A DNA stretch of 64,000 nt, taken from Psettodes erumei (lineage: Eukaryota > Chordata > Actinopteri > Pleuronectiformes > Psettodidae). The position numbers were made by a program, and so were the translations under genes. The stretch lies in NCBI GenBank assembly GCA_016785225.1, contig JAFBJZ010000660.1, forward strand, positions 3,781,001 through 3,845,000. Direction: 5' to 3'. Within the stretch, counting starts at the first letter, position 1, and each line of letters begins with the position of its first letter. Positions 25,301 to 40,300 of this stretch are shown piece after piece. The notes under the pieces were generated by a model, which worked only from the letters and a program-made list of their open reading frames with translations, searched no databases and was not told the DNA's origin.

Positions 25301-28300
25301 ACAGAACCACAATTTGTAGTGTGTATTACACTGTCACTATCTCACATACACACATTTCTTGACCCACTGAGACTTACGTGCACTTTATCTCCAAGATGAA
25401 TAAAAAGGCCTGGATCATAAAAAGGATTGTCCATGTAATTATCTGACTGCAGTGCACTCTCCTGATACCGTGTGCTTGCAAATTAATTATTGAGCCAATT
25501 AACGACCATTGTGTCACAGGCTAATAGGGGGTGATATGTGCTGTGGTCATTGTCGCAGAGAATTGAGAAGGGGACCTTTTTATCTTTTACATGAAAAATA
25601 ATATGAAAAGCAACATTCATATGTAAAAATAAAAATCCCGCCATATTCATTCACTGATCTACATATATGAAGATGTCAGCTACTGTGATTAGACATGACA
25701 GAATGACTGTGGTGCTTACATTTGCCAAGTGAGCAAGTTCAATCTCCAGGTGGGACTCAGTCACCTTGGGCTCAGGTCTCACAGTCACAGCAATGACCTT
25801 GGAGTTCACAACTGTGTGGTTCCTGAGTGAAAGAGAAAAATGCCCCAGAGTTACAAAATGAATCTGATTCCATGGATGCTCCTGTCACATACTAGGTCAA
25901 TTGCTGAACAACCTTCATCACTGTTAGACAATTTGGTAAAGCAGAGGCTCCTGTTTAATAAGAGCTCAACTGTGCTAGTATACTGTACATCCCCATAAAT
26001 GTTACATTCAGCTTATGGATATAAAGGATGAACATCATACAACATTTCCAGTGTTCAAAGCCTTAACTCTGACTTTACTTCAAACACCTGAGGTGTCCTT
26101 TTAAGCGCTGCAAAGGAGCATTAGCATGTAAGGATTGTATTTAAGTGCAGTGTCAGTGAGACTTATGTGGGATCTATAAGGAACGCTGGTATTAAATCCT
26201 GCTTTGGGGTTTCTGAGGCAATATTGTGCACATTCTTTCAATTTAAAGTTTCTTTCTGCCAGGTGATCTAATTATCTGAAAATGAGAGTGCAAGTTCTTC
26301 ATATTCATTATTGAACTAGCTGAGTATTAGTCTTAGTACTTTCTCTTGTGGAGCTTCTGTTGAATGCTAACCCAAATATCACACACTCAGTAACAGCATA
26401 CTTTAAAAACGCTATTAGCCGTCAAAGCAGCTATACAGGATGAGTACAATTCAAAGGCTCGGCTGAACTGAGTGATGTTTCTTTGTATCCTATGCTTTTA
26501 AAAATCTGGCATCATAGTCCTGTTTTGAAACCCATCTTGCTGTTCTATAGCAGAAAGAATGTTCTTTTTTTTTTTTAGAAGCTGAAATCAGGCAGCACTT
26601 CTTACTCAGAATAAAAACTGTCAACTACACAAAAAAGTTAAGGTGAAACGAGGGCAGATCCCTGTCCTCCCATGACTTCAGTGTTTTTATCTGACTTTTT
26701 CATGTGGTACATGTCAGTCAGTTTCCTGGACTCATTTTAAAATGGAAATTAATGGAGTAAAAGGAGAAGTGCTTTAGTTCTATGCTCTGAGTGCACCGAG
26801 AGGCTTTTGACATTTACGGGCAAGTATGAAGTTTTTTCTTATTTGAAACTTCACAAGATTACAAATTGGCAAATGGAAGATCAGCTTATCCTCCTGTTAT
26901 TCTACAGAGAGTGAGCTTCAGTGTCCCATTATGAGCTCCTCTCCACATGCACACAGAGCGCTGCTGCTCCACCTGTGACAGCTGGCCTGGCCCGTCCCAG
27001 AGTGTCCGCTCCGGCCTTGGAATGTTTGTGCAAGGGACTTGTTGATTGGAATACGACCCTTGGTGTTTGTTTGCGACACCCCAGTGCTTTTTCCAGGCAG
27101 TAATGTCATCTTTAATTAACTGAATATTCAATGTTGCAGTAAAGACTTTTTTTTTACCCAAAACTATAGTTACCACAACATTTGAGTTTAACATTGTATA
27201 TGCACTGAAAAGAGCAGGTTGTTTTTAGCAGTAAGGACATAATGAGAAGAATTAACCTCATTTTTAAAAAAAACTTTCATCTCAAATAGAACAAACAACA
27301 GCTGCAGCACAGCAATTCTTCCTGTCAGAAACTTTAAATTTCACGCCTGTATGGTGGGAATATTTCAGGGACACAGGCGTCAGGCACAGCCTGTTTTTAA
27401 GATTTGATCTACTACTTTCAGGAAAGATGGACACGTCTGCTGCTCCCAAAGGATTAAATCTGCCTCATATTTCTTCTTGGCAGCAGACCAGAGAATATAG
27501 ATAAGGGAATATGCTGCTCTTACTTTGGTGAAGGCAGCATGAGTCCAAGAGTCTTGTAAAGAACTGTTCCCAAAATGAAGACAGGCGATCCTTCCATATC
27601 TAAAGGAGAAAAGATGCATTAATTAGCACAATTGTAAGGTCTTTAAAGTTTTTATATAGTATCACACAACCTCATCATACAAGTCAATCTTGTTGTCAGA
27701 TTTTGTGTTAAAAAGGTAAATATTCAAAATATCCATCTTTATAATACTGTAATGTTTTGTGTTCCAATAACATCTCTTCAGAAAGTTTTCATAATTCCAG
27801 TTGTAGTCAGAAGTAACACTTGGCGGAAGTAAACTTGCTAATTTGCAGAACCAATACAGTATCTGCTAATAGCACTTTAAGATTTTTTCTTTTTTTTTTT
27901 ACTTTGTGCAGAAGACTTTGTTGACTCCAGTGAAAGAAGTGCTAAAGTCTCCTATAAAATCAGCTTCTTACACTGTCCAAATTAGAGTGGCTGGGATTAG
28001 GCACATGGCACAGATTCCTAATCAATCCCTTGTTTTGTTATCTTTGATATATTCCAGATAAGACTGATTATGCCAATTAACCAAATTGTCTGGCTCTGGA
28101 TTGCGAGACACAGTCGCAACTGGCACCGTTTGAAAGGATGTTGAAAATGCTGAGTCGATGGAAAACTCAGTGACTGAACAAGCACAGGCAAGCATACTAG
28201 CTATGTTCAAAGGCCTATACCATTATTTCACTTTCCCAAAACAAGAGCTGGTCTAGCATAAACATTAAGAAAATGCCTTCCACAGTAGACTGATGTGTCC

Positions 28301-31300
28301 ACGTGTAAGTGTTATTGTAAGCTCAGACAGAGCATTTCACCTAAAAACATTAAGCTTTTGCTGGGATGTCAAGATTCTTATTTTCCAATCCACAGCAGTG
28401 GCCACCGAATCCATAATAATGTATTCACGATCGAGCTCACATTTCTCCTCCCAGATTCTAAAAATTTTACTGTAACCTTAACATGCATATTTTATGAGAG
28501 TTTCTACAGTAAGACTCTTCATGTTGCTCAGAGTCCTTAAGAAAGATGTCTCTAGCTGGAAGAAGGATGGCTCCTTGAAATATATTCAGTCACATACCTG
28601 CTGACTGGGAAACAAAGAGTCCCTTTGGGATGACCACTTTATCTTCAGAGTTCCTGGCCCAGTCAACCATGCCTTTACGACCCTTCATGGGGAAGTTGAT
28701 GTCAGTCATCGCAGACACTGCTGGAAGTCTCTGGATGCTGGCCACTGCAGAATCCAAACAAACAGACCAATGAAAAAACACAGATGATCAATACACCTTG
28801 GAGTATTTACGAGTTAATAGATTGTCTTGTGGAGAGTCGCCCTAGTAATAATTTTTTTTAAAGTCAGTCGGTGTTGAAATTTCTCTTTCACATGATCAGT
28901 TTTCCTAACTCAGGCCAAACTGGTCAGTCTGGTCTGGAACTGGTCTGGAAAGTTTTTGTTTGATATTATTATAATGATATTGTCACAGTCCCCTGCTCAG
29001 CTCGTTCCTTGTGGTCTTTATAAATTCTGTTTTGCCTGTGCCCTTCAGTTTGCAGATTTTGGCTTTTTCCTTTGCTTTTATGTTGGTTTTGGTCTTTCTG
29101 TTTTATTGCTGGCCATTGTGTGCCCTGCTAATTTTGTTTTGTAACTTAGACTTCACTTCACTGGACCTCCCCACCTGTCTCAAGCTGCATTTTGGGTCTT
29201 GGACAAACAGATATTTGGAAACCTTTACTTCAACTGCTAATTCTGGTTATTTAAGGAACAGATCAAAATTTGGAACCAGGAGAAACAGCTCGCCTGGCTC
29301 CATGGCTGATCAACAAATATCTTGTTTAATTCCAACAAAAACTAAAGTATAAAAATGAAAAACTTTGATGGTTATGCTATTGCTTTACCAGTCATAAAAG
29401 AGAGTGAAATTGATATTTTCCTTTTACTCTCAGCAAATAAATAAATATATTTCCCAAGGTTTTCTTTAATCTGCTTACTTTTTGGGAGGAGCTCTCTGTT
29501 TACAAGAGATGTGTCAGACAGAAGTTTTGAAATGATAAATATAAAGTTAATTTATATGTCCAAAAAAAATATCCCAATGGGACTTTTAATGCATCTGCCA
29601 ACAGGTTTACTACAAAGTACAGAATCAAAGCTACTCAACCACTGGCACATGACAAGTGGTAGACTGGTAATCTCCTTAATCACTCTTTCCTTTTCTCACC
29701 TCCCCTGCTGAGGTGCCATAAAAGACCAGTCCACACACTAAGGCAATGACAAGGAAAATACCTGGGATCAACTCAAAAGGCCTCAGCATTACAAGGAGAG
29801 GATAAAGCTGTACTGTTCTCTACCTGGTATCACATCCAGTCCCAGTCAGGTGGTGCTTCAGTGAGGGGAATCTGAGGCTAATCCTACCATTGATGCAAAT
29901 GCTCTATTGTTCCTTGTGCTCTGCCAGTAATACAATTTGGATCATGGACAGTCTCCATGTTTTCAGTGAAATCTGTGACGGTGAAGGTGTGTCTTGTGTG
30001 TTTGGGATGATCCAGCAGCAGGCATAAAATCACAGAGCTCCCCTTTCACTTGCAAAGAGGCCCGTTCACAGCACCAGATGTTGGGAGCAACAGTGGTTAG
30101 GTGTGTGTGTGTGTGTGTGTGTGTTTACGTGTGTTTTTGTCAGTGGCATTAGTCACAAAGCACACTGTGAAACACAACAGGGTGCTGGGGAAGACTATCT
30201 TTCAGGGTTCTGGGTAATTCTGCAGGTAAACGGGGCTTTGCACCTGCCTGATGGGGCTAGACAGCACAAATAAAGCAATCGTTTAGAATTGCGATGCCTC
30301 AGAGCAGCAATTCAGGGAGGGAATTACAGCAATGCTTATTAGTTTACATCTAAATGTGCTCATGAGAGACTCAGCATTAAGTTAACAGGCAATGTAAACA
30401 TTTTTGCACAAAAAATAAATTAATGAGCATTTGGAGCAACATTATCAATGAGCAATTCCAATTAATTAATAGTGATTTGAAAATATTCTCTTGCTGTTAA
30501 CAGACAGAACGAAAACAAAAACTAGTACAAAACTGTCAACAGTGCATGGTGTATTCCACCTTCAAAACAGTGTTTAATTTAATTTCTAACATGTCCCAAG
30601 CTTCACTTTGTCCTCCAAGTGTTTGCTTGTTAGGAGAGAGAATAAGTTGCCAGAGTGGAGAGCCTTTTGCAATCAAGGTTATTTGACTAAAAGTAGGAGG
30701 ACAGAGGACGATGCACGGGTGACAGCCAGTATTTATCTAGGTGTCAAGAGGCTGCCATAAATTAGTGACGAAACGATGCCGCAATATCTTACTCAGCCAC
30801 TTGGATTCCACCAATGGACCCACAAAACTTTCCATTCCTTTAATCAAAAGAGCCACACCACCAGTGACTGGAGTGTGAGTTGAAATGAGTGTGTGGGTAG
30901 CAACACAAGCCAGTTCAGGAGTAAAATGATGACCCTGAATACACTGCATTCCATGTCTTACTCATGTATTATCAAAACAGAGTTTGTCATACTCAGTAAT
31001 TTTCACAAATACGCAGTAGAATGTGAAAAATAAAAGTAAAATGTGGCTGAATTTCGTCCCTTTCAAATTTTTGATCCTAATGGCAAAAATTGCAAAGGAA
31101 AACAAAAGGAAAGAACAGTGAATTTTTCTGACATTTACAGCAAAAAGGTAAAACATTTCTGGCACTAAAAATTTTGCCCAACAAGACCTTTATATTTTTT
31201 TCCACCAGTGAGCTTTGGGGTTGATTCTAGCCAGAGGCAGCTCATTACTGCTACATCTTCAAATAATTGCTCCAAAGCCAAATGACCCCTCAGCCCCTTT

Positions 31301-34300
31301 GCTACGATTTTTCAAAAAAGCTGCTTGAGATATCTGACTGACTCCATTCTGCACGAGTGAAACGTTAATGATGTTTTTCCTGCATTATTTACTGAGAAAT
31401 GAAAACCTGACAAATTTGATGTGAAGTACTTTTCTTTTTGAATGAAAAAAACATTTTCCCTGTTACTCAACACAAAAATCAAAAGCTTGCCCTGAAATTA
31501 TGTTGGAAATTCATTTTCAGTCACTATGACCTTTTTTTTTTTGTTACCTGAGCTACACGTTATCATCTTAATGGGTATAAAATGTACAGGATGCTAGATG
31601 CCATTGTGATGGACAAGAATTCTAAAAAGGTCTAAAACTTTTTAAAGATATCTTGCAGTGTTGAGATTTAAAACAGCTGTCATTTTTGTGCATTTTGAAT
31701 TAGTCTTGAGGAAAAGTGGCGGTCTGCTTTATTAGTAACACAAAAGATCCAACACAGCTGCAACTCATTAAAATGGTGCATGGAGTAATCAGGAAGTCTT
31801 CAGTCATGCCTTGAGGATCCCTTTGATGGTAACAAGTGAGTACATAGAGCTCGAAAAACAAATAGTTGAATGATGACTTAAGTGAACAATTCAAACGGTA
31901 TGGCTAAACTATTTTTGTTTCATTAACTTACAAAGATGTTACACACGTTAACATCTATGCTTACTACAATCCAGAAAATTCACACACTAATTATAGTATT
32001 CACATTAAATCAGCATCATTTTCAGATTTCTGAAGATTTTAATTTTGCCATTTCATCTTATCCTAAAATAGCCCCACAGTTAGAGTTATGTCATTAAAAA
32101 ATTGTTTCCTGATGGGGATAATCAGAGTCATTTGTGATAGGATCAGGGTGAGAGAAACACATTTTGCCAAACATAATTAACTATGTTTGATTTTTGCATA
32201 ACGTTCTTTTGGGCAGCCAGTGGCTTCCATTATTTCACACTGATGCACACATATTATACACTTGAGAATAAATGTGTATGCCATCTATCACAATTAACTT
32301 TGTGTCTACATATATTTGTGTAAAATTGCATAAATGTTGTTGTTATGCAGTGAAGGGAAGAGTTTCCAGTTCAGTCAAATAGATGTTTCGAATTGCTGCC
32401 CATTAAATGTAGTACCACAAATCAACATACTATAATTCTGATGGAGATATAGCTCAGTGCAGTGCACTGTTTATGTCAGACAAATTTTAGTTAATTTTCC
32501 TATTGTATTAAATCAATAGAATCTGATGAAACTAAATACTAACATTCTGAAATTTTAACGCTAAGAGAACAGTCAGCAGTAAAATATATGTATTTACAGA
32601 AAATGAAAAAGGAAAATGCAATCATTCTATGGTCCTTCAGGAAGGGGCCTTGATTATGCCAGTTAGTGCTTTTTGTTAGACTGGCACACAATGCTGAGTT
32701 GTGTCATCGCTCAGTGTTTACCGAAAGATTTTCTGTCATATCACGTCTGATGCATGAACACTATTTAATCCATAGTTCCACAGATTTTAGCCAAGGCCAG
32801 GCGGTCATGTGGCTGATATAAAAATATGCAAAATACCGTGTTGTGCTAGGAATTTGAATGAATCGGGATAAAACACTTAACTGTCAACTCAGAGTCAGTT
32901 TTGCAGAATAGACTGCACTTCGCGTCTATAAAGAAGGGGTCATGTGTTAATGGTTTTTTTAAGCATTAAGATGAGGCATTGACAGGGAGATTGGAGGGCT
33001 TCCATTACACCAAATTGGAAGTATAAAATTGGAGAAGGGCACAGTAACAGTCGAACATCTGTAAAAGACATCATTAATGCTTGGCACTATGAAATGCATT
33101 CAAGCCTTATTTCCAAGTGTCCATTACTTAATTTGCCTCTCACAGTGTGCGTAATGGCATTTTGATGGGTGCATTCATTGTACCATGTTTGGTATGCTAT
33201 TCCTGGGGGCTACCTACTGTATCTGCCATTATTGAAATCAGACACCATAAAGAGCCACTGAGTGTGATTGTTTGCTAGAAGTGGGTCAAATGTTAGCTCT
33301 TGTAAAGTAGACAAGAGAGAGACTTCGCTCCATCAGAAGGACTGCCTCCCAGCACAGATGTACATGCTCACATTGACTTGCATGAATAAATCAAGACCAC
33401 AGTTCTATTATTCCATTGCAGTAAGACACTGTTTATGGCTTCATAAGAAATGAAATGCCACAGAGACCTGAGATCATCCAAGAGGCTGCGCGAGAGATGC
33501 CGAAGGAGCCCATGAGAACATTAGAGAAGAAAAATATTGCTCAAAGACACACATGCACGCAGCGTTTGTTTTTGGTTTTTTTTTTTCCAAAAGAGGAATT
33601 ATAATCTTGACCACAAACACTGGTGTGAAACCCAATTCATTCATAATTTCACTTCCAATTTCATAGCCTTTTGTAAGACACTCTGACATTATTTTCCCTG
33701 TTAATCTCACAAGAGACAAACAGCTTTTTTATGCTGTTGCAGTTCAGTGCAACATGCTTTAGGGTATGTTCTGCTAATCTATATCTTTTTCAAAGGACTT
33801 TTGTTCTTCATCACTCTCCTCTTTCTAGGGGTTCCTACACTGCAGGCTCTTGATTGGATGGATTGGTTGTTAAGTGTTTTCATAGGAATTTAGCCCATTA
33901 AGACCACAAGCTCAGTTTTAATTAACATTATTGATTTGCAGTAATTTTACTCACCCACCGTTACCGCGCGCCATTTATCTTAAATTAATTATGGTGAGGA
34001 AATTGACACAAGGAGTCAGCACAGCACAGGGATTATGTCCATGTCAAGCATAAATAAATGGTGGAAAGAGGTCAGGGAGGAAAAGTGGCCTCATTCTCAC
34101 CCAAGTTCCCGGTCATCAAATACGCATTGTGGAAGTCCTTCATGCCCAGTCCAACGATGTGGATGAAATCCTCTATGACCTGCGTGAGCTCCACTGCTCC
34201 CGGATAGATCTGGGCAAGATAAAAAAAGAGAAAAAGACACTTTCAATTTAAACATTGCTGCCATGACTTCACAAATTCTGGAAGGATAGAAGTGTGGAGT

Positions 34301-37300
34301 AATAAATAAAAACAGGAAAACAAAGCAAACTAAAAAAGCAGGTAATTAATACATATTAGGAACAAACTACAGATATAAAGTTAAAATGCTATTGTTCAAA
34401 CTACACATCTGCCAAACCATATAAACTACATGAGAACACAATAAATATAAAAACTATAAACACAGAAGCTGTAATAAAGAAAAATGTAATAAATAAATGT
34501 AAATTTCATAGAGACTGGCCTTTTGCAGGGAGTAAGTAATTACTTAATTTACAAATTTGAGTGTTGAAAACAGTTCCTACAGATGCCCTAACTTTTGTTG
34601 ATGACTTACAAACTCTCTGATGCAAATAATGAATTAGATAGTTGCAGCCCTCATTTAGAATCATTGGATTCTAAACAACCCTTCGGGTCCCACCAGGCTC
34701 AGGTCGGGTAACCACCCTCTAGCTTTCACACACAGTTGCTGGTTGGCTTCTCATCTGAAAGTTTCTTTTAAGTTAAGGGTAATTGCCTGGGTTCCTGTGC
34801 TGCTCCGTGGACCTCAGCACTCAGTGAGAGAATGCAGAGGCAGGAATTCAGCACCACGGACAGCTCCACGGCTCAACCAGCGTTGGTCTGGTCAGCTCTT
34901 TCCTCAAAGTCGATAAGGCATGCTAATCCAATAACTGACCTTGAAAAGACTGGACGACTGTCCTGGCTGCCAATCTCATGGAAATGGGTCAAATTTAATA
35001 AGAGGCTTCAATTTTGGGGCTACCAGCTTTGTCCTTTGTCTGGATATTATGGAAAAAGTGATTGTAGGACTGTGACATACCCAACAACATTTACGCCAGA
35101 CTTGCATTTAACAGTTTCACAAAGCATCAGCCTCACAGAACAATGCCGTTGCACCATTTCCAGATGTCATTCAGAGAAATATGTCATAATGCAGCTTTAA
35201 CAACTTTGACGGAACACAATGACAATGCCAGGAAATTAGAGAGGCCTTTGAGTGGCATTTAGCAATTAATACCTCACTCAGGGTTATTCAACACACACCT
35301 GAGGCAGGTATTTGGCTCCTCAGTAACACCTTGTGTCCTGGGCGTTTGCACATGCCTGTACATGTGCTGCTAAGCCAGGCAAGCAGATCAGTGATGCTGA
35401 AGATGAGAGCCTCTGACACAGCAGAGTGAAAGCCATAGAGGGAGAAAAGCACATCACATCGCCCCTTCCGGCATGTCTGACGCACAGTGCAGTCATGCTC
35501 ATTCTACTGGTCTCCACGGCAACTATGAGATGTGAAGGCAGCGCAGGGAAATGGCTGCAGTGGAGGTTCTGTAGACAGAGCTCTTCCTTTCCTTGCCATG
35601 GTAACAGTGACAGGAGGTGAATATATAGTGATCTCTGCACAGAGCCAATTTTGCAGCCAGTAAAACCTCATAGTGAGGTGTCTCATCTGAGGATTTTGAA
35701 TGGCCGCAACAAGGCAGTGTGTGGGTGCTGTGGAAAGTGAGCTCAGAACACTCATTAATGCAAGAAAAGCCAGCAAGTGAGAAAATTTAGATCTGTGAAG
35801 TCCAAGCATCGCCTGTTGAAATCAGAAAACCTTGCTTAGCCAGTGTCCACTTGGAGCACCAGAACTGAAGTAGCACCCTTTAAACAGACACATTAATAAC
35901 TACAGAAATAATTACCCACGTCACTTATCTCTTCTGGGTGTTCAATCACAGAGGCAACTTCTCCTATTTCTATATTTTCTCTAATATGTCTATTATATTT
36001 GTCTGTCTCTATCTCTGACGCATTCTTACTGATAAAACTGCTCATTTGTGTGCTCCTCTCACCGGCAACCTTCCTAAGGGACCTGCCAAAGTGAAGCTGC
36101 AGTGAGTAAATACCTAATTACTGCCTGTGGAGACAGCCAGGACTGGTTGAAGTGCCTGCATTCCCCAACCATCTTAGCTGAAGTCAGGCATGGAGGAATG
36201 GTGACAAAAAGGAAGAGATCTGACTGATTTTAAGACACCCCCTCAGTCATGTGATACCTAATTTAAGTCAATTCCCCAGTGAAGGTGACAACAGAGCAGA
36301 TGCCCTCTGCAGACTTGCAGTCAACACAGATGGTGTCTCTGTCAGAGTCTGGATGTGCGTGATTTCAGGATTCAGGTTGTCTCAGACACGAGTGCCAGTT
36401 TTGAAAGGAGAGTTGCCCCCTCTCAAACCGCGAGACGTGTCCAGCAGAGGACGTAGCCAGAAGCCACCAATCTCCCTCGGATAAACACAGCATTGAGAAA
36501 ATATACTGTTCCATGCTCAGATTTTGATCTGAAGTGCGTTATTGCAGTGCTTCAGTCTGTTGCCACTACACTTGCACTGAATATTGAGATGATGTTTTTT
36601 TCCATCATACTGCTTCTCCATGTGATGGAGCTGCCTTACAACATCAGACAAAGACAAACAGGGAATAAGAGTCTCTGCTGGTGTGGTACAAGCAATAAAA
36701 TGTCGAAACTGTGTGTCCCTGTGATTAAACTCAACTTAAGTAATAGCCTAATCACCCTGGTTGCTTTGATCTGTATCAGTTGGGTGAAACAATGTGTATG
36801 CAGGAGGAAATGAGTCCTGCAGTGGTGAGGCTTGGACGGTCTCTGTGGCAGTGCTGCTGCCACCAAGTGGAGCTCTGAGGAAATAGCTCTCCAAATGAGG
36901 CCAGGTGTCACTCCAGCTAAATGACCTCTCACAATGACATGTGTACAAGTACAGCATTATGTCAACAACAACCCGACTTTCCTTTATCTCTGCCGTTCAG
37001 ACAGAGCAGCCGCAAACAAGCTTTAAGGTGATTTTTTTTTTTGCACGCCACATGCAGAAACCTGAATTATTTACTAAGTGCACTGCCAGATGCTTACCTT
37101 TTGTGCATCTTCCCATTTCTCCTTATTTTCCTCCTCCAAGAGGTTGCTGATGATTTGAAAGAAGTTCTGTGGAGATGATGAAAGGGAAAATGCATTACAC
37201 ACCCACACGAGTATAACAGGCAGTGCAGCAAGATGCTTTTTAAATCATGACACATAAACACTGTGCACTCAGAAATGACTTTAAGTGTAATATACTGACA

Positions 37301-40300
37301 TTTCTGATTCCCGGAAAACAAGGATTTCTGTAAGGGAATAATGACGTTCCCTGCAGGGCTCATTAGCAACAGGTAATTTGCTGGTGAAACCATGATGGTG
37401 AATGATTACAGAAAATATGGAATACAGTGTGTGGATCAGCTCTGATAAAAAAAAAATACACCTTGAACCCCTGCAGCTTGCAGCAAGCACTTATTGCTGG
37501 AGGAGAGAAGCACAAGCTGCAATCAGAAAAAAAAGATGAAAGGGAATGTTTGAGCAGCTGTGTGGATTGTCTTCTTCAGCAGCAGAAAGCAGGCGCTGCT
37601 TGGGGTGCATGCCTGCAGTAGTAATAGGACCCCTGTCTGATCTTTAGCCTTGTTATTTCGTCTGGTCTACAATGTGCCTGAGGGAGTGGCTCTCTCTCTT
37701 GACACGGGCTATCTTGTTTTCTACTTGAATGCTTATGCTCCCTCTGGTGGTAATGTGCCCACTTTAACACTGCATTAGCGCAGAGACACACGAAGGGGGT
37801 GGGCTGGCTGACTGCTCTCCTGTCTGCCCACACACACACTCACACACACTATAGAGCTCTCATAATAGCCGGAGACAGGATGCTTTTCTCATCTCATAGA
37901 TTTTCTATGGTGGGAAAATGGCTGAATGGGCTCCAGGTTGTCCATCCATGGCCAGCACATTTGGTTTTTATGTCTGCAGAATATTAGCAGCAGACCATAC
38001 ACCTTACAGCCAGTGGAAACTGTTGATAAATGTGCATAAAACCAGCAGCAAACTCAGGAAAAGAACATCCCTGACATTTTGTCATCCAAATACCACCACA
38101 CTTTGGAAGGGCATAATTAAGTAAGTTCAACATTTTGCTGATTTAATTACCTACATCCTGACCTAAAGTACAAGCTTTATGCCATTTATCACATTCAAAA
38201 GATGCTGAAGCTCAAATTTATGTATGGCTCACATCACTGGTCTTGATAGTACTGTAGGATTCCTTTTTCATATATATCTATATATATTTCACTTCCTGTC
38301 CTTTAGACTTGCAGATCGGTGTAACACCTAACAATATGGGTATATTTTCATATTCAATATACTGAAAAAGCTTATTAGTCAGCAGATACTGTAACATTTA
38401 TATGGGACTTTAAACCCAACTCAACATCCACATCCAAAGCAGAAATTATGTCTACTTAAATACAGAAAATGACTGATGTGTACTTTTCTCATTTTCTGGC
38501 ACTATTACTTATGTCTCTATGCAGAAGAAGGGCAAACAAGCTCAGTACAATAACAGCAAGGTTATAAAGTCACACAAAGACTTTAATGTGAGAATAGGGA
38601 TATTGATTAATACACAATACTGTTACCATCACATAGCAAGTAACTAATACACATTTGCCATTTAGCTCACTCTAAAAGAACAGCATGAGTTAAACAGAGG
38701 CCAAGGAATACACACCCACTAAAACAACAACATACAGAAAGATGCCTGAGAAGGGTATCTTTGAAAATGACACAGCTCTGAGGACATAAATTATCTTAGT
38801 GGCAATGGAGGTGGAGCTTTAGCTATAATCTCCATCATCCTATTGACGTAAAGAGGATCAAGACTGCAGTCAAGCCCAACATGATGAGATGAAACGGTTT
38901 AGGATGTGGGGGGGAGATCTCTTGATACAATAGAGCCATGGGGTGTGTTTGTCAGCCTTTGTGCGATTTCAGACATGTTTCAGCAATTTTTTTCCTGTGA
39001 TTTTTTTTCAAAAATGAAAAAATGTAAGATATGAAGATAGGATACAAATAGATTTCACAAAGATCCATGTCTATGTGTTCAAATAAACCCACTGTGTACT
39101 CACTTGCACATCATCTGAAGATGGCTCATAGCTGGCCCTCTTGAAGGTCTCTGTCACATTGCGAAGAATCTCCACAGAGGACAACAGGTCACCGGCATAG
39201 AAGTTCTTCCTCTGGGTGAGGTCCAGGAGGTTTTTTGTGACCTGGGACATCCCATCCCCTGCCAGCATCCTCTGCCCCTTAGCAAGGTGCCCCTGAACCT
39301 CCAAAAACAGGAGAAGACAGAACTTGGGGCATCTATGTCCTCTGCAGGTTTGCGTGATGCATGCTAAACTACACATTTGAAGTAAATGGAGTGAGAAAAT
39401 GGGGAAGAAAGACCCTACTCTCTAAGGCCCTTCCTGTGACACTTATATCTAAGCCGGGCCGAAATGTATTCTGCCTTGCGGATGTTTTGAAATGAGCCAA
39501 TATGAATAAAAGAGTTAACTGGAGCAGAAGACACACATTTAGGCAGACACTGCACAGTGAAATGACATTTCACATCATTGCACAGGGTTATGTCCATAAA
39601 TACACGTTCACAGGTGCAGCGCTATATGTGCTATCTCAGCTCTTCTGAATTATTTTATTTTTAACAGTGATGGAGGGTTACCAAAATTATCCATTCTAGT
39701 GGAAGCACTATTGTGTTTCCTCGCTAAAGTGCATGCACACAAAGGAAAAATATATTCAAAATAGTGTAATAAAATCTTCTCAGACTTTAATAAAAACGGG
39801 GTCTTTTTTAAAAAATGTCTCAATTTGAATGCAATAACTAAAAGGTGGGACACAGAGTTCACACCAGATTGTTTCTTTGTTTCAGACCTTCTGAGTATGC
39901 TCAGATTCTTCATTGTGTGCAGCAAGCTGCAGGAGATCTTCTACCAGTCTGTGGAAGCAAGTGCCATCAACTGTGATAGAGCAGTATCCATGCCAGAGAT
40001 GCCAGCAGGTTGAGTAAACTCATCCACAAGGCTAGTACCATCATTGTGGCCAGAATATGGAGACATTTGAGAAAGAGTAGAGCATCATGGACAATCCGTC
40101 CCACCCCCTTCACGCCACGCTGCAGAGATAGGCTAGTCTTCTCACAGACTCATTCGGCTCTGCTGTCAAAAGAGTGTTACAGGAAATCATTGCTGCTGTT
40201 CACCATAACCCCTTATAACAGCTCACCTCCATGTGACAGGTGAACACACTGCCTCACTGCACTATATCACTTATAACTTTGAGTGCACTTATTATACTGT

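Larger units (their letters stand above)
28745..34100 (-). other. Intron, 5.4 kb, within GAIN domain
   Basis: No exon seen. It includes a (GT)12 microsatellite at 30,101-30,124, a possible mobile-element remnant at 28,981-29,215, and AT-rich blocks at 32,090-32,210 and 33,915-33,995 with homeodomain-like sites that may be conserved non-coding elements. Confidence 0.65.
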
